A DNA stretch of 64,000 bases from positions 79,789,566 through 79,853,565 of the forward strand of contig OZ024928.1 in NCBI GenBank assembly GCA_964017235.1, read 5' to 3'. The translations under genes were made by a program, and so were the position numbers. The notes under the pieces were generated by a model. The model made no database searches. It was not told the DNA's origin and was given only the letters and a program-made list of their open reading frames with translations. The stretch comes from Sabellastarte sp. h YS-2021. Its lineage: Eukaryota; Annelida; Polychaeta; Sabellida; Sabellidae. Below, piece after piece: positions 22,706 to 32,228 of the stretch; within the stretch, counting starts at the first letter, position 1; each line of letters starts with the position of its first letter.

Positions 22706-24514
22706 ATGAACAAAACATCTCTGAGCTTTTTCAACAGACTTTTCCTCGTCCCAAAACCAAACAACAAGTGGCGCCCTATTCTAGACCTCAGCAATCTAAA
22801 TCCATTTCTCAAGACGGAGAAATTCAAGATGGAGACACCAGAAACCATCAGGACATCCCTCCAAGGAGGGGAGTGGGTAACCTCTATAGATTTCAAAGAC
22901 GCCTACTTCCACATCCCAATTCAAGAACAATCCAGGAAGTATCTGAGGTTTCATGTCCAGGGACAGACATACCAGTTCAAAGCCTTACCTTTCGGCCTGT
23001 CCACAGCACCCTTAGAGTTCACTGTAATAGCAAAGGAGGTAAAGCTGATGGCCACCTGCCAGGGTATAAGGATCCACCAATACCTAGACGATTGGTTGGT
23101 CCGGGCTGGATCCCACCAAGTCTGTCTCCGGCATACCCAACATCTAGTGAAGATATGTCAAGATTTAGGTTGGCTAGTAAATTTGGACAAGTCGGAGCTG
23201 GAACCCAAGCAAATCTTCGACTTTGTAGGTTACCAGTTCGACCTCAAAGTAGGTCGGGTCCGGCCGACTCCGGACCGGTGGCAAAGTCTTCAAGAAAAGA
23301 TTCTAGAGATTTTAGACCAACCGACCTGTCCGGTCCGGCAGTTCATGTCCCTCATTGGCCTGTTAACGGCCACAGAGAAGCAAGTTCACCTAGGTCGGCT
23401 ACACATGAGACCTATACAGTGGCACCTCAAGAACAGCTGGCACGTACCGGAATCACTAGAAAAAGTGATTCCCATCCCCAAATCCTTGCAGCCTCACCTG
23501 CGGTGGTGGTTACTGGAAGAAAACGTGCTATCCGGCCAACCTTTACACCCAATCAGACATGCTCTGCAGCTCTTTACAGACGCATCAAAAGAAGGCTGGG
23601 GCGCTCACTTAAACGACCGCACTGCAAGAGGCTCCTGGTCCTTGCCAGAAAGCAGACTACATATCAATTACTTGGAGCTAAAGGCAGTTCTTCTTGCTCT
23701 CAAAGAGTTCACAGATCTCTGTACCGGTCAAATAGTACTTGTGGCAACAGACAACACCACAGTAGTTTCCTACATAAACAAAGAAGGAGGCATGAGGTCA
23801 GGCCCCCTGTGTGCCCTTCTCTGGAGGATCCTGACCTGGTGTTCCCAGCGGCAGGTAACCCTGAAAGCCCGGCACATTCCAGGCCGGCTAAATGTAATAG
23901 CGGACAAGCTATCCCGTCTGGGTCAGACCATTCAGACAGAGTGGTCCCTCCTGCCGGAAGTTTTTCAGACTTTATGCCAAAGGTGGCACCGACCTCAGAT
24001 AGACCTCTTCGCTACGAGGTTCAATCACAAGCTGCCCCAGTTTGTATCTCCAGTACCGGACTCCCTAGCGGTAGCAGTGGACGCTCTCACTCTACCATGG
24101 GAGGACCTGGATGCCTATGCCTTCCCACCAACAGCCATATTGGGCAAAGTAGTGGAGAAGTTAATACACTCCCCGTGCAAGAGAATTATTCTGATTGCCC
24201 CGGGTTGGCCCAACATGGCTTGGTTTTGGGACTTGGTGAACATGTCCAGCCAAATCCCCCTCAGCCTGCCCAACCTGCCAAACCTGTTAACTCAACCCTT
24301 CAATCAGACCCATCACAGGAATCTGACAAATCTGAATCTGCATGCATGGCTCCTAGAGCCACAGCAATTAAACAACAGGGCTTCTCTGAGGCAGTGGCAG
24401 CGAGGATTGAGGCTCCTCAAAGAAGGTCAACCAGATCAGTCTATGAGGCGAAGTGGGCCATTTTTACAAAGTGGTGCATCGCTAATCAGGTGGACTTCAG
24501 ATCTCCGCCTGTAA
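22706..24514 (+). CDS. DIRS reverse transcriptase / RNase H
   Basis: The open segment encodes 602 residues. RT motifs stand in order: SRLFLVPK-like FNRLFLVPKPNNKWRPILDL (residues 9-28), IDFKDAYFHIPI with catalytic D62, LPFGLSTAPLEF (94-105) and YLDD at 126-129. RNase H follows with LFTDAS (D292), YLELKAVLLAL (E324) and VATDN (D349). The C-terminal 200 residues (IDLFATRFNHKLPQF, PWEDLDAYAFPP) match the region seen after RNase H in DIRS proteins. The same frame is open upstream from about 21878 to a TAA at 22652-22654, and the peptide just before and after that TAA continues the expected RT entry region. The real ORF2 therefore probably began upstream and is broken by one nonsense codon, or is read through. 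It overlaps ORF1 upstream and the recombinase frame downstream. Confidence 0.9.
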   Translation: MNKTSLSFFNRLFLVPKPNNKWRPILDLSNLNPFLKTEKFKMETPETIRTSLQGGEWVTSIDFKDAYFHIPIQEQSRKYLRFHVQGQTYQFKALPFGLSTAPLEFTVIAKEVKLMATCQGIRIHQYLDDWLVRAGSHQVCLRHTQHLVKICQDLGWLVNLDKSELEPKQIFDFVGYQFDLKVGRVRPTPDRWQSLQEKILEILDQPTCPVRQFMSLIGLLTATEKQVHLGRLHMRPIQWHLKNSWHVPESLEKVIPIPKSLQPHLRWWLLEENVLSGQPLHPIRHALQLFTDASKEGWGAHLNDRTARGSWSLPESRLHINYLELKAVLLALKEFTDLCTGQIVLVATDNTTVVSYINKEGGMRSGPLCALLWRILTWCSQRQVTLKARHIPGRLNVIADKLSRLGQTIQTEWSLLPEVFQTLCQRWHRPQIDLFATRFNHKLPQFVSPVPDSLAVAVDALTLPWEDLDAYAFPPTAILGKVVEKLIHSPCKRIILIAPGWPNMAWFWDLVNMSSQIPLSLPNLPNLLTQPFNQTHHRNLTNLNLHAWLLEPQQLNNRASLRQWQRGLRLLKEGQPDQSMRRSGPFLQSGASLIRWTSDLRL

Positions 24515-25428
24515 AGTCAGTCGCTGAATTTCTGCTGTACCTCTTTGAGGACAAGAAGTTACAGCCCAGCACCATTGATGGATACAGATCTGCTATCGCT
24601 GATAAACTGGGTAGTACAACAGTCAATATCAGCAAAGATGATAATCTCACCCGTCTCCTGGAAAGTTTTCACCGAGACAGACCCAAGGGGAGGAGGGGAA
24701 TCCCCTCCTGGAACCTTTCCCTGGTCCTACACCAGTTGACAAAGCCCCCTTTCGAACCTCTTAGGGACGCGTCCCTGAAACACTTAACTTTCAAGACGGT
24801 TTTCCTTTTGGCCCTGGGTTCGGGCAAAAGAAGAAGTGAGATCCATGCATGGCAGCACAAAAACATCAGACATCAAGCCGATTGGTCCAAGGTGTCTCTA
24901 TATCCATCACCCAGTTTTCTCTCCAAGAACCAGCTGGCTAAGGAAGGTCCAGAGAGTATAGCCCCAGTGGTCATACCAGCCCTGGCTCCTACTCTGGACA
25001 GATCCCTCAAGTCTGATAGGTCTCTTTGCCCAGTCAGAGCCTTGCGCTACTACTTGGACAGGACTTCAGACATTAGGCAGGACAAAGAATTGGTCTTTGT
25101 CTCTTTCAAGAAAGGTTTTGACAAGGACATTTCACCTGCCACTATCTCATCATGGATCAAACAGACTGTGATCCTATGCTACGAGCTCTCTGATCATCAT
25201 GCCCACACCCTACATCAGGTCAAAGCTCATGATGTCAGGGCCTTTGCTGCCTCTAAGGCCTTCCAGTCAGGAGTCTCCTTGGAGCAGATCCTATCAGCTT
25301 GCCACTGGAAATCCCATAATACCTTCACTCAATTCTACTTGAAGGATGTGGCTTGGGCTGATTCAGAGCTCTTCCATCTTGGTCCAGTCGTGGCTGCCCA
25401 ACAGATCCACCAACAGACTGGTACCTAG
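24346..25428 (+). CDS. DIRS tyrosine recombinase
   Basis: From ATG at 24346 the frame gives 360 residues. The frame itself is open from 22210, but that part overlaps the RT frame and shows no domain. An N-terminal SAM-like core-binding region (STRSVYEAKWAIFTKWC, then VAEFLLYLFEDKKL, QPSTIDGYRSAI) precedes the catalytic domain. The catalytic residues are visible: Arg in GKRRSEIHAW (162/163), His-x-x-Arg in HDVR (295-298), Trp in CHWKS (321) and the nucleophile Tyr in FTQFY (331). The family joins the circular DNA copy to the target through a covalent 3'-phosphotyrosine. The 168-residue overlap with the RT/RNase H C-terminus is normal for DIRS elements. The start is uncertain; expression may need a frameshift, splicing or internal initiation. 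Confidence 0.9.
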   Translation: MAPRATAIKQQGFSEAVAARIEAPQRRSTRSVYEAKWAIFTKWCIANQVDFRSPPVKSVAEFLLYLFEDKKLQPSTIDGYRSAIADKLGSTTVNISKDDNLTRLLESFHRDRPKGRRGIPSWNLSLVLHQLTKPPFEPLRDASLKHLTFKTVFLLALGSGKRRSEIHAWQHKNIRHQADWSKVSLYPSPSFLSKNQLAKEGPESIAPVVIPALAPTLDRSLKSDRSLCPVRALRYYLDRTSDIRQDKELVFVSFKKGFDKDISPATISSWIKQTVILCYELSDHHAHTLHQVKAHDVRAFAASKAFQSGVSLEQILSACHWKSHNTFTQFYLKDVAWADSELFHLGPVVAAQQIHQQTGT

Positions 25429-25799
25429 AGGAGATCAGAGCCTATGTAAATAGTTGTACATATTGTATATATATGACACATATATTTAAGCAGCACTATA
25501 TAAAAAAAAAAAAAAAAAAAAATCTCACGTACTTCCTCAGGGAGAATTAACTTCATGGGATTGAACTCATCCCTCTCTTCCCCTACCTCAGAGCAGGTAT
25601 GATAGCAAAAGGGAAGGGGGGGGGACAAGGTCGACTCTGACGGTTCCACTCCGGTTAACCGGATGATGATATTCGACCATAGCCTTAAGGGTTGTGACTT
25701 CAATATCTACCCAGGCTTTAAGAAGGAATCTTCATTATCCCTAACATGAGTTCACGCAAATCCCTAGTAACTTACCCGCCGGCCAAGCGGTAGTTATTC
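25429..25799 (+). other. DIRS 3' noncoding segment with A-tract
   Basis: About 370 bases between the recombinase stop and the internal complementary region. It has a run of about 20 A at 25502-25521 and no coding content. No AATAAA is seen immediately upstream, so the A run is not clearly a poly(A) tail remnant. Confidence 0.6.
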
Positions 25800-25896
25800 A
25801 GCTATTGTCCATTGGATAGGATGTATTAACGCAATAAAATTGCAAATTTAATAAGTAAATTAAATTTTTATAAGTTAATACCCTATCCAATGGACA
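25800..25896 (+). repeat. DIRS internal complementary region
   Basis: The first 41 bases (AGCTATTGTCCATTGGATAG...GCAATAAAAT) are the exact reverse complement of the left end at 19731-19771. The next 56 (TGCAAATTTAATAAGTAAAT...CAATGGACA) are the exact reverse complement of the right end near 26117-26172. The two mirror images meet at AT, the same dinucleotide as at both genomic junctions. In the DIRS1 model this region templates the joining of the ends into a circle. Confidence 0.93.
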
Positions 25897-25958
25897 CACA
25901 AGACCCTCCCACCGACCCCGCTCTCAGTCTACTAGGGGCCTAATAAGTTTAGACAACA

Positions 25959-26173
25959 AAAAAAGATGCTATGACGTCACTCTGTCTAGACAGGAAGGAA
26001 GTACGACACGCCACCTGGCGAGTGCACTGGTACTCCGGACCGACCTGCTGGTGGAGACACAGGACGTCTTTTTCTGACGTTTGGCGGGCCGGTCTGCGCC
26101 GACCGGATAAGCTATTGTCCATTGGATAGGGTATTAACTTATAAAAATTTAATTTACTTATTAAATTTGCAAT
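25959..26173 (-). repeat. DIRS right inverted terminal repeat with extension
   Basis: It mirrors the left repeat from AAAGATGCTATGACGTCAC to ATTGTCCATTGGATAG, then continues with a right-only extension (TATTAACTTATAAAAATTTA...TTAAATTTGCAAT). A longer right repeat is also described for DIRS-1. The minus-strand open frame through it is only the copied start of the left side. Confidence 0.92.
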
Positions 26174-26315
26174 GTTGTAGCTGTGGAAAAAGTAGCTGAA
26201 CAACAGACTTTAACAAAATGCTCTCTGAACTCTGAATGCAATACTTATTTAGTGCATGATTTCATCAATTGTAATGCATTAAAAAAAATTTTTTTTTTAA
26301 TTCTTTAAAAAATAC
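26174..26315 (+). repeat. Family B remainder to the right of the DIRS element
   Basis: GTTGTAGCTGTGGAAAAAGT then AGCTGAACAACAGAC continues the unit interrupted at 19730. It runs out near 26240 and is followed by an A/T homopolymer stretch. Confidence 0.75.
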
Positions 26316-26323
26316 CCAAGAAC

Positions 26324-26718
26324 TAGTGGGTAAATTGTTTATCGATATTGCCGATATTTATTGTTTTGGAACTGGACTCCCGATATCGAGATCTAAACAC
26401 GTATTTCAATATCGCCATTTTAAGTAAAACTGTAAACTTACACTGTTAATATCCGAAATAAAGCAAAAATCTTAAGACATTGTACACTTTTATCTCACAT
26501 TTTTGAAGTTTTCAATGCGTTTTTGATGAAAACTGCATTGTTTTGTTTTGATACATTTCGCTTCCTGTTAGCGGTTCGGGAAACACTAAAATAAAACGTT
26601 TTCAGTTTCCCGAATTCGGACTATTTGGTAGACAATATGAACCCCCCGATATCGCCCGATATTGAAATATTTTTACATTCAATATCGATACCCACAAGGC
26701 CAAACGATTTACCCACTA
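26324..26718. mobile_element. hAT-like MITE with 8-bp target duplication
   Basis: The ends are TAGTGGGTAAATTGTTT and the mirror of TAGTGGGTAAATCGTTT, one difference in 17. A perfect CCAAGAAC lies outside each end (26316-26323 and 26719-26726). An 8-bp duplication with ends beginning TAGTG fits the hAT superfamily. Subterminal ATATCGATATTG-type motifs recur several times inside. The element is 395 bp and does not code for protein. Confidence 0.85.
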
Positions 26719-26726
26719 CCAAGAAC

Positions 26727-27869
26727 AGTCCAAGTATTATACTCGCACAAGAGAATCTATTTGTCCCCTAGTACATATGCAAGATAAGAGAGAAATCCCT
26801 TCACTAGTCAATTAAAAAATTGTGATAAAGTCTTGAAATTTTTACACTTTGGGCGAGGGTACCTCGCTTCTGACGGCTCTGGGGAATAGACAAACAGATC
26901 TGCATGCCTTGCATACTTTTTCGTCCTTGATAGATAAGGTGTCTTCTAAAACAAACAGCAGGTCTCTAGGCCTTGTACTTTTGGAGGAGAAATTGTTCAT
27001 GCAAACAACACAATGATGGCATAATGCTGGTCAGCTGACATTAAAAAGGAGAAAAAATGCGAGTTCGGTGTTCAAAGGATTTATATTTTCTTCAAACTGA
27101 TTTTACAGTGCTCAAAGATGCTCTGTAATGCTTAACATGACATACAATTAAACAAAAATACCTTTAGTCAAACATGAAATGCACAAAAACACAATAGACG
27201 GTATAAATATATCCCTGGTTGTAAAAAATCATGGCTTTATGTTCTCTTTGAGATGTAATGTATTGTAACTGCTTGGCATTTAATCAAAGACCTTGCACAA
27301 GCAAAGCGTGCTTCAGTGACAATAAGAGAACAAACTATGCATGAAATATTGGTGCAGTTAAGAACACATTCTGGTTCATTTGATTTCATAATTTGAATTT
27401 TTTTTGGTAACTATAACACATTGATCACACAGGAGCGGCTATATGTATTGGTAAAAACTTGCCGGCTAAAAATAGTATTCGCATATTTACACTGTCCATC
27501 ACAAGTCTGAAGAAACTGTTTCAAAACCTGTATACAAAATGCAAGCAATTGCTGCCAACATCTCTGCATTTTTTTTTTTTTTTTTGCAGATATTTCTTTC
27601 TTTTTTTTTCCACTGACACAAGACATAACTTTCTTATTCATTAAAAATATAAAATCAATACACTTTCATTGATAAGGTAAACCCTGACAAGAGGTGTTTC
27701 AGTTCTTTACATTTTGTGATTGTTGAATTTTGTTTTATATCACAATGTTTATTGTTAAAATATCCACTTTTGCAAGGTGTTACTTAATGATTTGCATAAA
27801 ATCCTGAAGTTTTGGACAAATCACTGGAGCAGTCAAACTAAATAAGAGGAAAACTTCCTAAATGACATA
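26727..27869. other. AT-rich noncoding DNA, nothing recognised
   Basis: No exon or element is recognised. A T run at 27570-27585 creates short open frames on both strands that have no domain. Confidence 0.4.
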
Positions 27870-28670
27870 TAAAACAAGCAATCAGTCCCCACGAACGGGC
27901 TCTGTGTCTGCTGATTGTGTTTTGAGTTTCAGAGTACAAATAAAAGCAGAATAGGACACAAAAGTTCTGTGCTGCAAATATTATTCAAAAGAAAAGTACA
28001 AAGTTAACTGTGAAGTTGCTTCCAAAGGAGCTACTGAGGAAATGATTCTTCTATAAAAGTCGAGAGTTCAAAAAGTTGGTGCATAGTGACTACAGATTAA
28101 CAACTGATACCTACACAAAGTAATCTTCCTCTGGCCTAGTATTAGCAAAATAACAGACAAATCCCTGAATGTTCACAGAAAATTATGATAGGGCATTAAA
28201 ATTTTAACACCAGATAGGAGGCCTCACTTCTAATAGCTCTGCTTCACACACAAAATATGTAGGACCAACAATAAAGGAAAGGGATCAAAAGTAGCAAGAA
28301 CTTATTTAACCTTGGAAGGGAAAGTAGCTATTACTCACTTAGCTATTGGGATAGATAATTAAGAACTTGCCATGTTGTAGCTATGGTAAAAGTAGCTAAA
28401 CAACTTAATAATTATAAAATGCTCTATATGCAATACTTTTCAAGTTACAAGTGATTTACTCAACAGGGATAATCTGAATAGCTATAATTGCCCAGCTATG
28501 CAATGGGCTACAAGTCTACAATTTCACTGTTTTATAGCTGACCAAAATGTAGGTGAAAAACATATTTAAACAAAATACTCTAAATATAATAGTTTTCAAG
28601 TTACAAGTAATTTACTCCACAGTGAGAACCTGGAAGTAGCTATTGTTCAGCTATACAACTTTTTCTTTTA
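27870..28670 (+). repeat. Dispersed repeat family B, copy 2
   Basis: The head (GGGCTCTGTGTCTGCTGATT and GAGTACAAATAAAAGC) matches copy 1 near 18728. The AGGACCAACAATAAAGGA phrase and three degenerate units (for example ACTCACTTAGCTATTGGGAT at 28336) follow. Its CCATGTTGTAGCTATGG at about 28370 is the uninterrupted form of the site where the DIRS element sits in copy 1. Confidence 0.7.
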
Positions 28671-29968
28671 GTGAAAAAATTCTTGCAACAAGGGTTCGAA
28701 ATATTCTTATTGAAGGTTACTAAATCGTTATAAATGCAAAACTACTACCTAACACGCTTTTACTCGTACTTCAAATTTAGCCACACACACCACATAACTT
28801 AATTAATCACAATGTCATTTTTCACAAATATTTGAGTATATAAATTTAAGAAAACATTTTCTTGACTCCAAACTAAAATCTACTGCACATTTTCATATAC
28901 TGCAATATATAGTTTAAAACAAATATAAGGTATTTTTAAGTTCAGATAATGACCAAAGTAATAATATAATTGCTATGCTACAAAATAATATAAATATATA
29001 TTTTAAAACAATAAAAGCTAAGACTAGAACTCAAAACACAACACAAAGACAAAAGCCTCATACACATTCACACTTGGAACAAGTTAACATTAATGTAAAT
29101 AATGTTCTTCAAAAATATCTTAAACATATGGTTATAAAGACAAAATATAAATTTATAAAGAAAAATTAAAGTACATGAACACATAATTATGGTGAAATCT
29201 GTACAACATGCATGTAAAATCATGAAAATATAACAAGTCTTTGATTCATCAAACTTTCACATTTGCTAGCCAATAATTGTTTCAATTTTAATTGGTGAAA
29301 TTTTAAAATGACCATTACTGGGACTAAACAATAATAGTTTTTCAGACGATCAGTGATTGTACGAATAGACTTGAGTTAATATTCACTGCCTACTGGTGAC
29401 CTTGTGTGGAAAAATCGGTAATTTTATAGTTTGAAAATAACACAAGAGCATACAGAGGGCACATATCTCCACCAAGGCCCAACACCTTCACTGTTGTTAA
29501 TAGGTTTTGCAATGATATAAGTATCTTTTAGAGTAAGTCCAGGATCCACAACTGCTTTTTGAGCATTCCAAAAATTAAATCTGTTAGATGCTAGCCCAAG
29601 ACCAACCTAGTGCTAACAAACATTCAGAATGCAATATTAATTAAACTCCCTAAAATATCAAGTACTGGTATCACAAAGATGCTTAAATTTTCTTTGAAAA
29701 CTACTTGTGTATTACCTGTTTAGGTTTAACAAATTTTGGGTTACATTTTCTTCTCACGTAAAAAAATTCTTCCAAGTCACTCACAATGTAGCATAAATAC
29801 AAACCTTGGGGATTTTAAATTAGTTGAAAGTTATGATTCAGCATCTTTAGTGTGGTCACTTATACAACTTTTACTGTATTCCTGATCTGAATTTCTCATT
29901 CTATTATGGCATTTCATATTTTTACATAGACTAAAACTTCCACCTCATTTAATTTAGGAGTATTCTAT
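28671..29968 (-). other. Downstream region of the FAM89-like gene, probably including 3' UTR
   Basis: AT-rich sequence after the stop codon at 29969 on the minus strand. Several minus-strand AATAAA-like signals can be read, but none can be fixed as the poly(A) site from sequence alone. No other gene is seen. Confidence 0.45.
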
Positions 29969-30445
29969 CTAACAGCTTGATTCATAGCTTGTTTGTGTAA
30001 GTACTCCTGAAAATCGTTTAGATCTACCACTACTAGAGCCAGCCATGCTACTTCTTGAAGAGCTTCTTTGAACTGAACGAGGCTTTGGGTCAGGTGGTCT
30101 TCTTTCTGCACCTTCTACAGTGCAAGCACCGCGAGTATCATGTTCCACATACACTGGTTCATACATATTTTCTTCTTTTCCACAGAGACTGGAGCTCTGG
30201 CCATGATTTTCATGGAATGATTGATTTTCATATATGTGCTGATGGAAGTTTTCATTCACATAAATATGTTCCTGAAAATCTGGAATTGTTTCCAGTTGAT
30301 TGTCCAGATTATACGAGACAACAGACGAACATTCAGAGTTGGTTTCAGACAGTCTGTCCAAATAACTTTGCTTGTGTTCCTGGATACTGTCATACACTGC
30401 CCATAATTGATGAAAAAGTTGACAGTCCATGTCTCGGAGTTCAGC
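29969..30445 (-). CDS. FAM89/LRAP25-like protein, exon 2 (C-terminal)
   Basis: The exon starts after a pyrimidine-rich acceptor read on the minus strand (CATGTTTTTTCATAG) at a codon boundary and runs 158 codons to TGA. It opens AELRDMDCQLFHQLWAVYDS followed by IQEHKQ. This aligns with the leucine-repeat block of vertebrate FAM89A/B, where a hydrophobic Leu-Trp-Tyr pattern ends in SIQE. Downstream are a tyrosine-bearing repeat (HIYVNENFH, HIYENQSFH), YEPVYVEH, and a Ser/Arg-rich end (RSSSRSSMAGSSSGRSK). Mammalian FAM89B (LRAP25) is an adaptor that bridges LIMK1 and MRCK in actin regulation; the same role here is inference. Joined to exon 1 the protein is 210 residues, close to the vertebrate length of about 185-190. 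A plus-strand open frame over the same bases is a shadow. Confidence 0.78.
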   Translation of the reverse strand, partial: AELRDMDCQLFHQLWAVYDSIQEHKQSYLDRLSETNSECSSVVSYNLDNQLETIPDFQEHIYVNENFHQHIYENQSFHENHGQSSSLCGKEENMYEPVYVEHDTRGACTVEGAERRPPDPKPRSVQRSSSRSSMAGSSSGRSKRFSGVLTQTSYESSC

Positions 30446-31352
30446 CTATGAAAAAACATGAAGTCTTATGAACCCCAATTAAACTAATGCATACTTGAAG
30501 CTTTTGAAGAAACAATAACACCAAGCCTCTCTAAATGAAACTAGATGTTATTGTTTGGAACTTGTGATGTCAGGAATTCCATTTGGAATTTGTGTTTAAA
30601 CTTTGCCACAATTTGAAATTCTGAATGGTTATACCACATCTTTGCACAAAATGTATATAATGTGACAGGATATAGTATGCTGTGTTGTGACAGAATAATC
30701 CACTCAAAAATAAAATTGGAGTTTTTCCTATCCTATTTCCCTATCCTTATGTTGGGGGTATTGCTCTCAGATCCAGATTTGAGGTTATTTCAAAGAACAG
30801 GGTCCAAAATGCAGCAAAAACAATTTCCTTGTAATTTATAAACTTTTATAATAAAAATTTGGCTTATGGCAAAAATTTAATTTGTTCATGGAGTTCTTTA
30901 TCTTTTTTTTTTTAATTCAATTCATTCAATTTCACAAGTTAATACACAGAACCATTTAACTCTGTTTCATGGATTAGATCCTGCGGTGACATTTTTTGCT
31001 TGCAGTTACTAGAAACTGCTTATAAAAAATAATGGGCACACAAACAAAATTTACCGATTACAAAAATTTTAAAATTTGGTCCCTGTAAAAAACAGAATTT
31101 TGACATCTTTTTTTTTCTATTTTTATTTACATACTAGTACTAATCCCCTTATGAAATGATAAATACCTATACACTTAATTTACTTCTAATTAACTAGTAC
31201 TTTGTACTGTACATTCATGTCTGTATACAAAGTACGAGTTAATTTCAGTACGAGGATACTTCACAAGGTTCCAACGGGATCTATTCCAACACCATTTTAC
31301 AAATACAAATATGCTATTTAAAGATCAAGTACGTACTTTATGTAGAAACATC

Positions 31353-31581
31353 TACTGCTTCCCTGCATAAGTTGGCCGCAGTCATAAGTTGGCCGCCCTC
31401 ACCACAGCTTCACAGGGCTTTAACATGAGTGGCCTACTACACTCTGAAACCATGTATTATTGTTAAGCTTATTATATGCAACAGTTTTCATTGGTGTACA
31501 ATAATCTGTTTGTCTTTCTGGAGCCTGTAGATGAGCTGCGGCCAACTTATGACTGCGGCCAACTTATGCAGGGTAGCAGTA
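31353..31581. mobile_element. TA-flanked MITE A in the FAM89-like intron
   Basis: The arms read TACTGCTTCCCTGCATAAGT and its mirror with one change, extending through GGCCGCAGTCATAAGTTGGC. Each arm contains CATAAGTTGGCCGC-type sequence twice. TA is present at 31353-31354 and 31580-31581. Length is 229 bp, with no coding capacity. Confidence 0.85.
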
Positions 31582-31817
31582 CATGGGTGGTCACGAAGAT
31601 AAACGGTCATAGAGATAAACGGTCTTGCGAATTCTTCAAATATAAGTAGTCTAAAGAGCAGCACAACACAAACCAAATACCAGATGTCTTGATAAGCTTT
31701 CTTTGATTGTATTTTCTTATTTAGTTTCTGTGATTTTATTGTTTACACCACTTAGATTTGAACAATTCTGAAGACCGTTTATCTCTATGACCGTTTATCT
31801 TCATGACCACCCGTGTA
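31580..31817. mobile_element. TA-flanked MITE B abutting MITE A
   Basis: The arms read TACATGGGTGGTCACGAAGA and the mirror of TACACGGGTGGTCATGAAGA, and continue with GATAAACGGTC twice in each arm. TA lies at 31580-31581, shared with MITE A, and at 31816-31817. The outer TACACGGGTGGTCA is the same as in the MITE at 41761, but the inner sequences differ. Confidence 0.85.
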
Positions 31818-32228
31818 CAGTACTGTATTTCTGAGTCGCTCAGCTTTGATGGGTGCATTGTTTTTTTCTTTGTCTTTTTTGAAAAACACTATTCTTACTC
31901 TATTTTAATGACAAAGAATATAATAGACCAAAAATACGAGTTACACGGAAAATACAAGGAATGACTTCTACTGTACTGTATACTGTAGTACCGTGTGTTT
32001 TTGTTTAGAAATCGATTCCAGCAATACATTGGCTTTCATCATGTGATATTTTGTTGAATTTTCATTTAATTGATCTTTATTTATGCTCCAGTTCTTTATT
32101 TTCTGTCATATGAATGCATAGGTTTCACTATTAGTTTGCTCAATATTGACGCACGGAATTATGACATGCACGGAATTGTGACAACCCGTCTAGTAGAGTA
32201 GCACTACAGTAGAACACGTCATACTGAC

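Larger units (their letters stand above)
19731..26173 (+). mobile_element. DIRS-type tyrosine-recombinase retrotransposon, structurally complete
   Basis: The 6.44-kb element has inverted terminal repeats, a gag-like frame, an RT/RNase H frame, a tyrosine recombinase frame and an internal complementary region next to the right repeat. This is the plan of DIRS1-like elements, which integrate a circular DNA by recombination and leave no conventional target duplication. The flanks agree: host sequence GTTACC runs into AT at the left end (19731-19732) and AT then GTTGTAGCTGTGG continues at the right (26172-26173). Joined across a single AT they restore the family B repeat unit, as seen uninterrupted near 19560 and 28370. 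Both repeats are nearly identical, and only one clear nonsense change is visible in the coding frames, so the insertion is young. Confidence 0.93.
30446..32228 (-). other. Intron of the FAM89-like gene
   Basis: A phase-0 intron of 1783 bases with donor GTCAGT (minus strand, from 32228) and acceptor TAG (30448-30446). The donor departs from GTAAGT, so it is moderately weak. The intron carries two MITEs at 31353-31817. A fragment GCACGGAATTATGACATGCA near 32150 resembles half of another such arm. Confidence 0.7.

Noticed and set aside
25949-26203. Minus-strand open frame identical to the start of the DIRS gag frame
   Set aside because: It is the inverted terminal repeat read backwards, not a separate gene.
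30055-30471. Plus-strand 138-codon open frame over the FAM89-like exon
   Set aside because: It is the complement of the coding exon; the minus strand has the acceptor, the family motif and a matching first exon.
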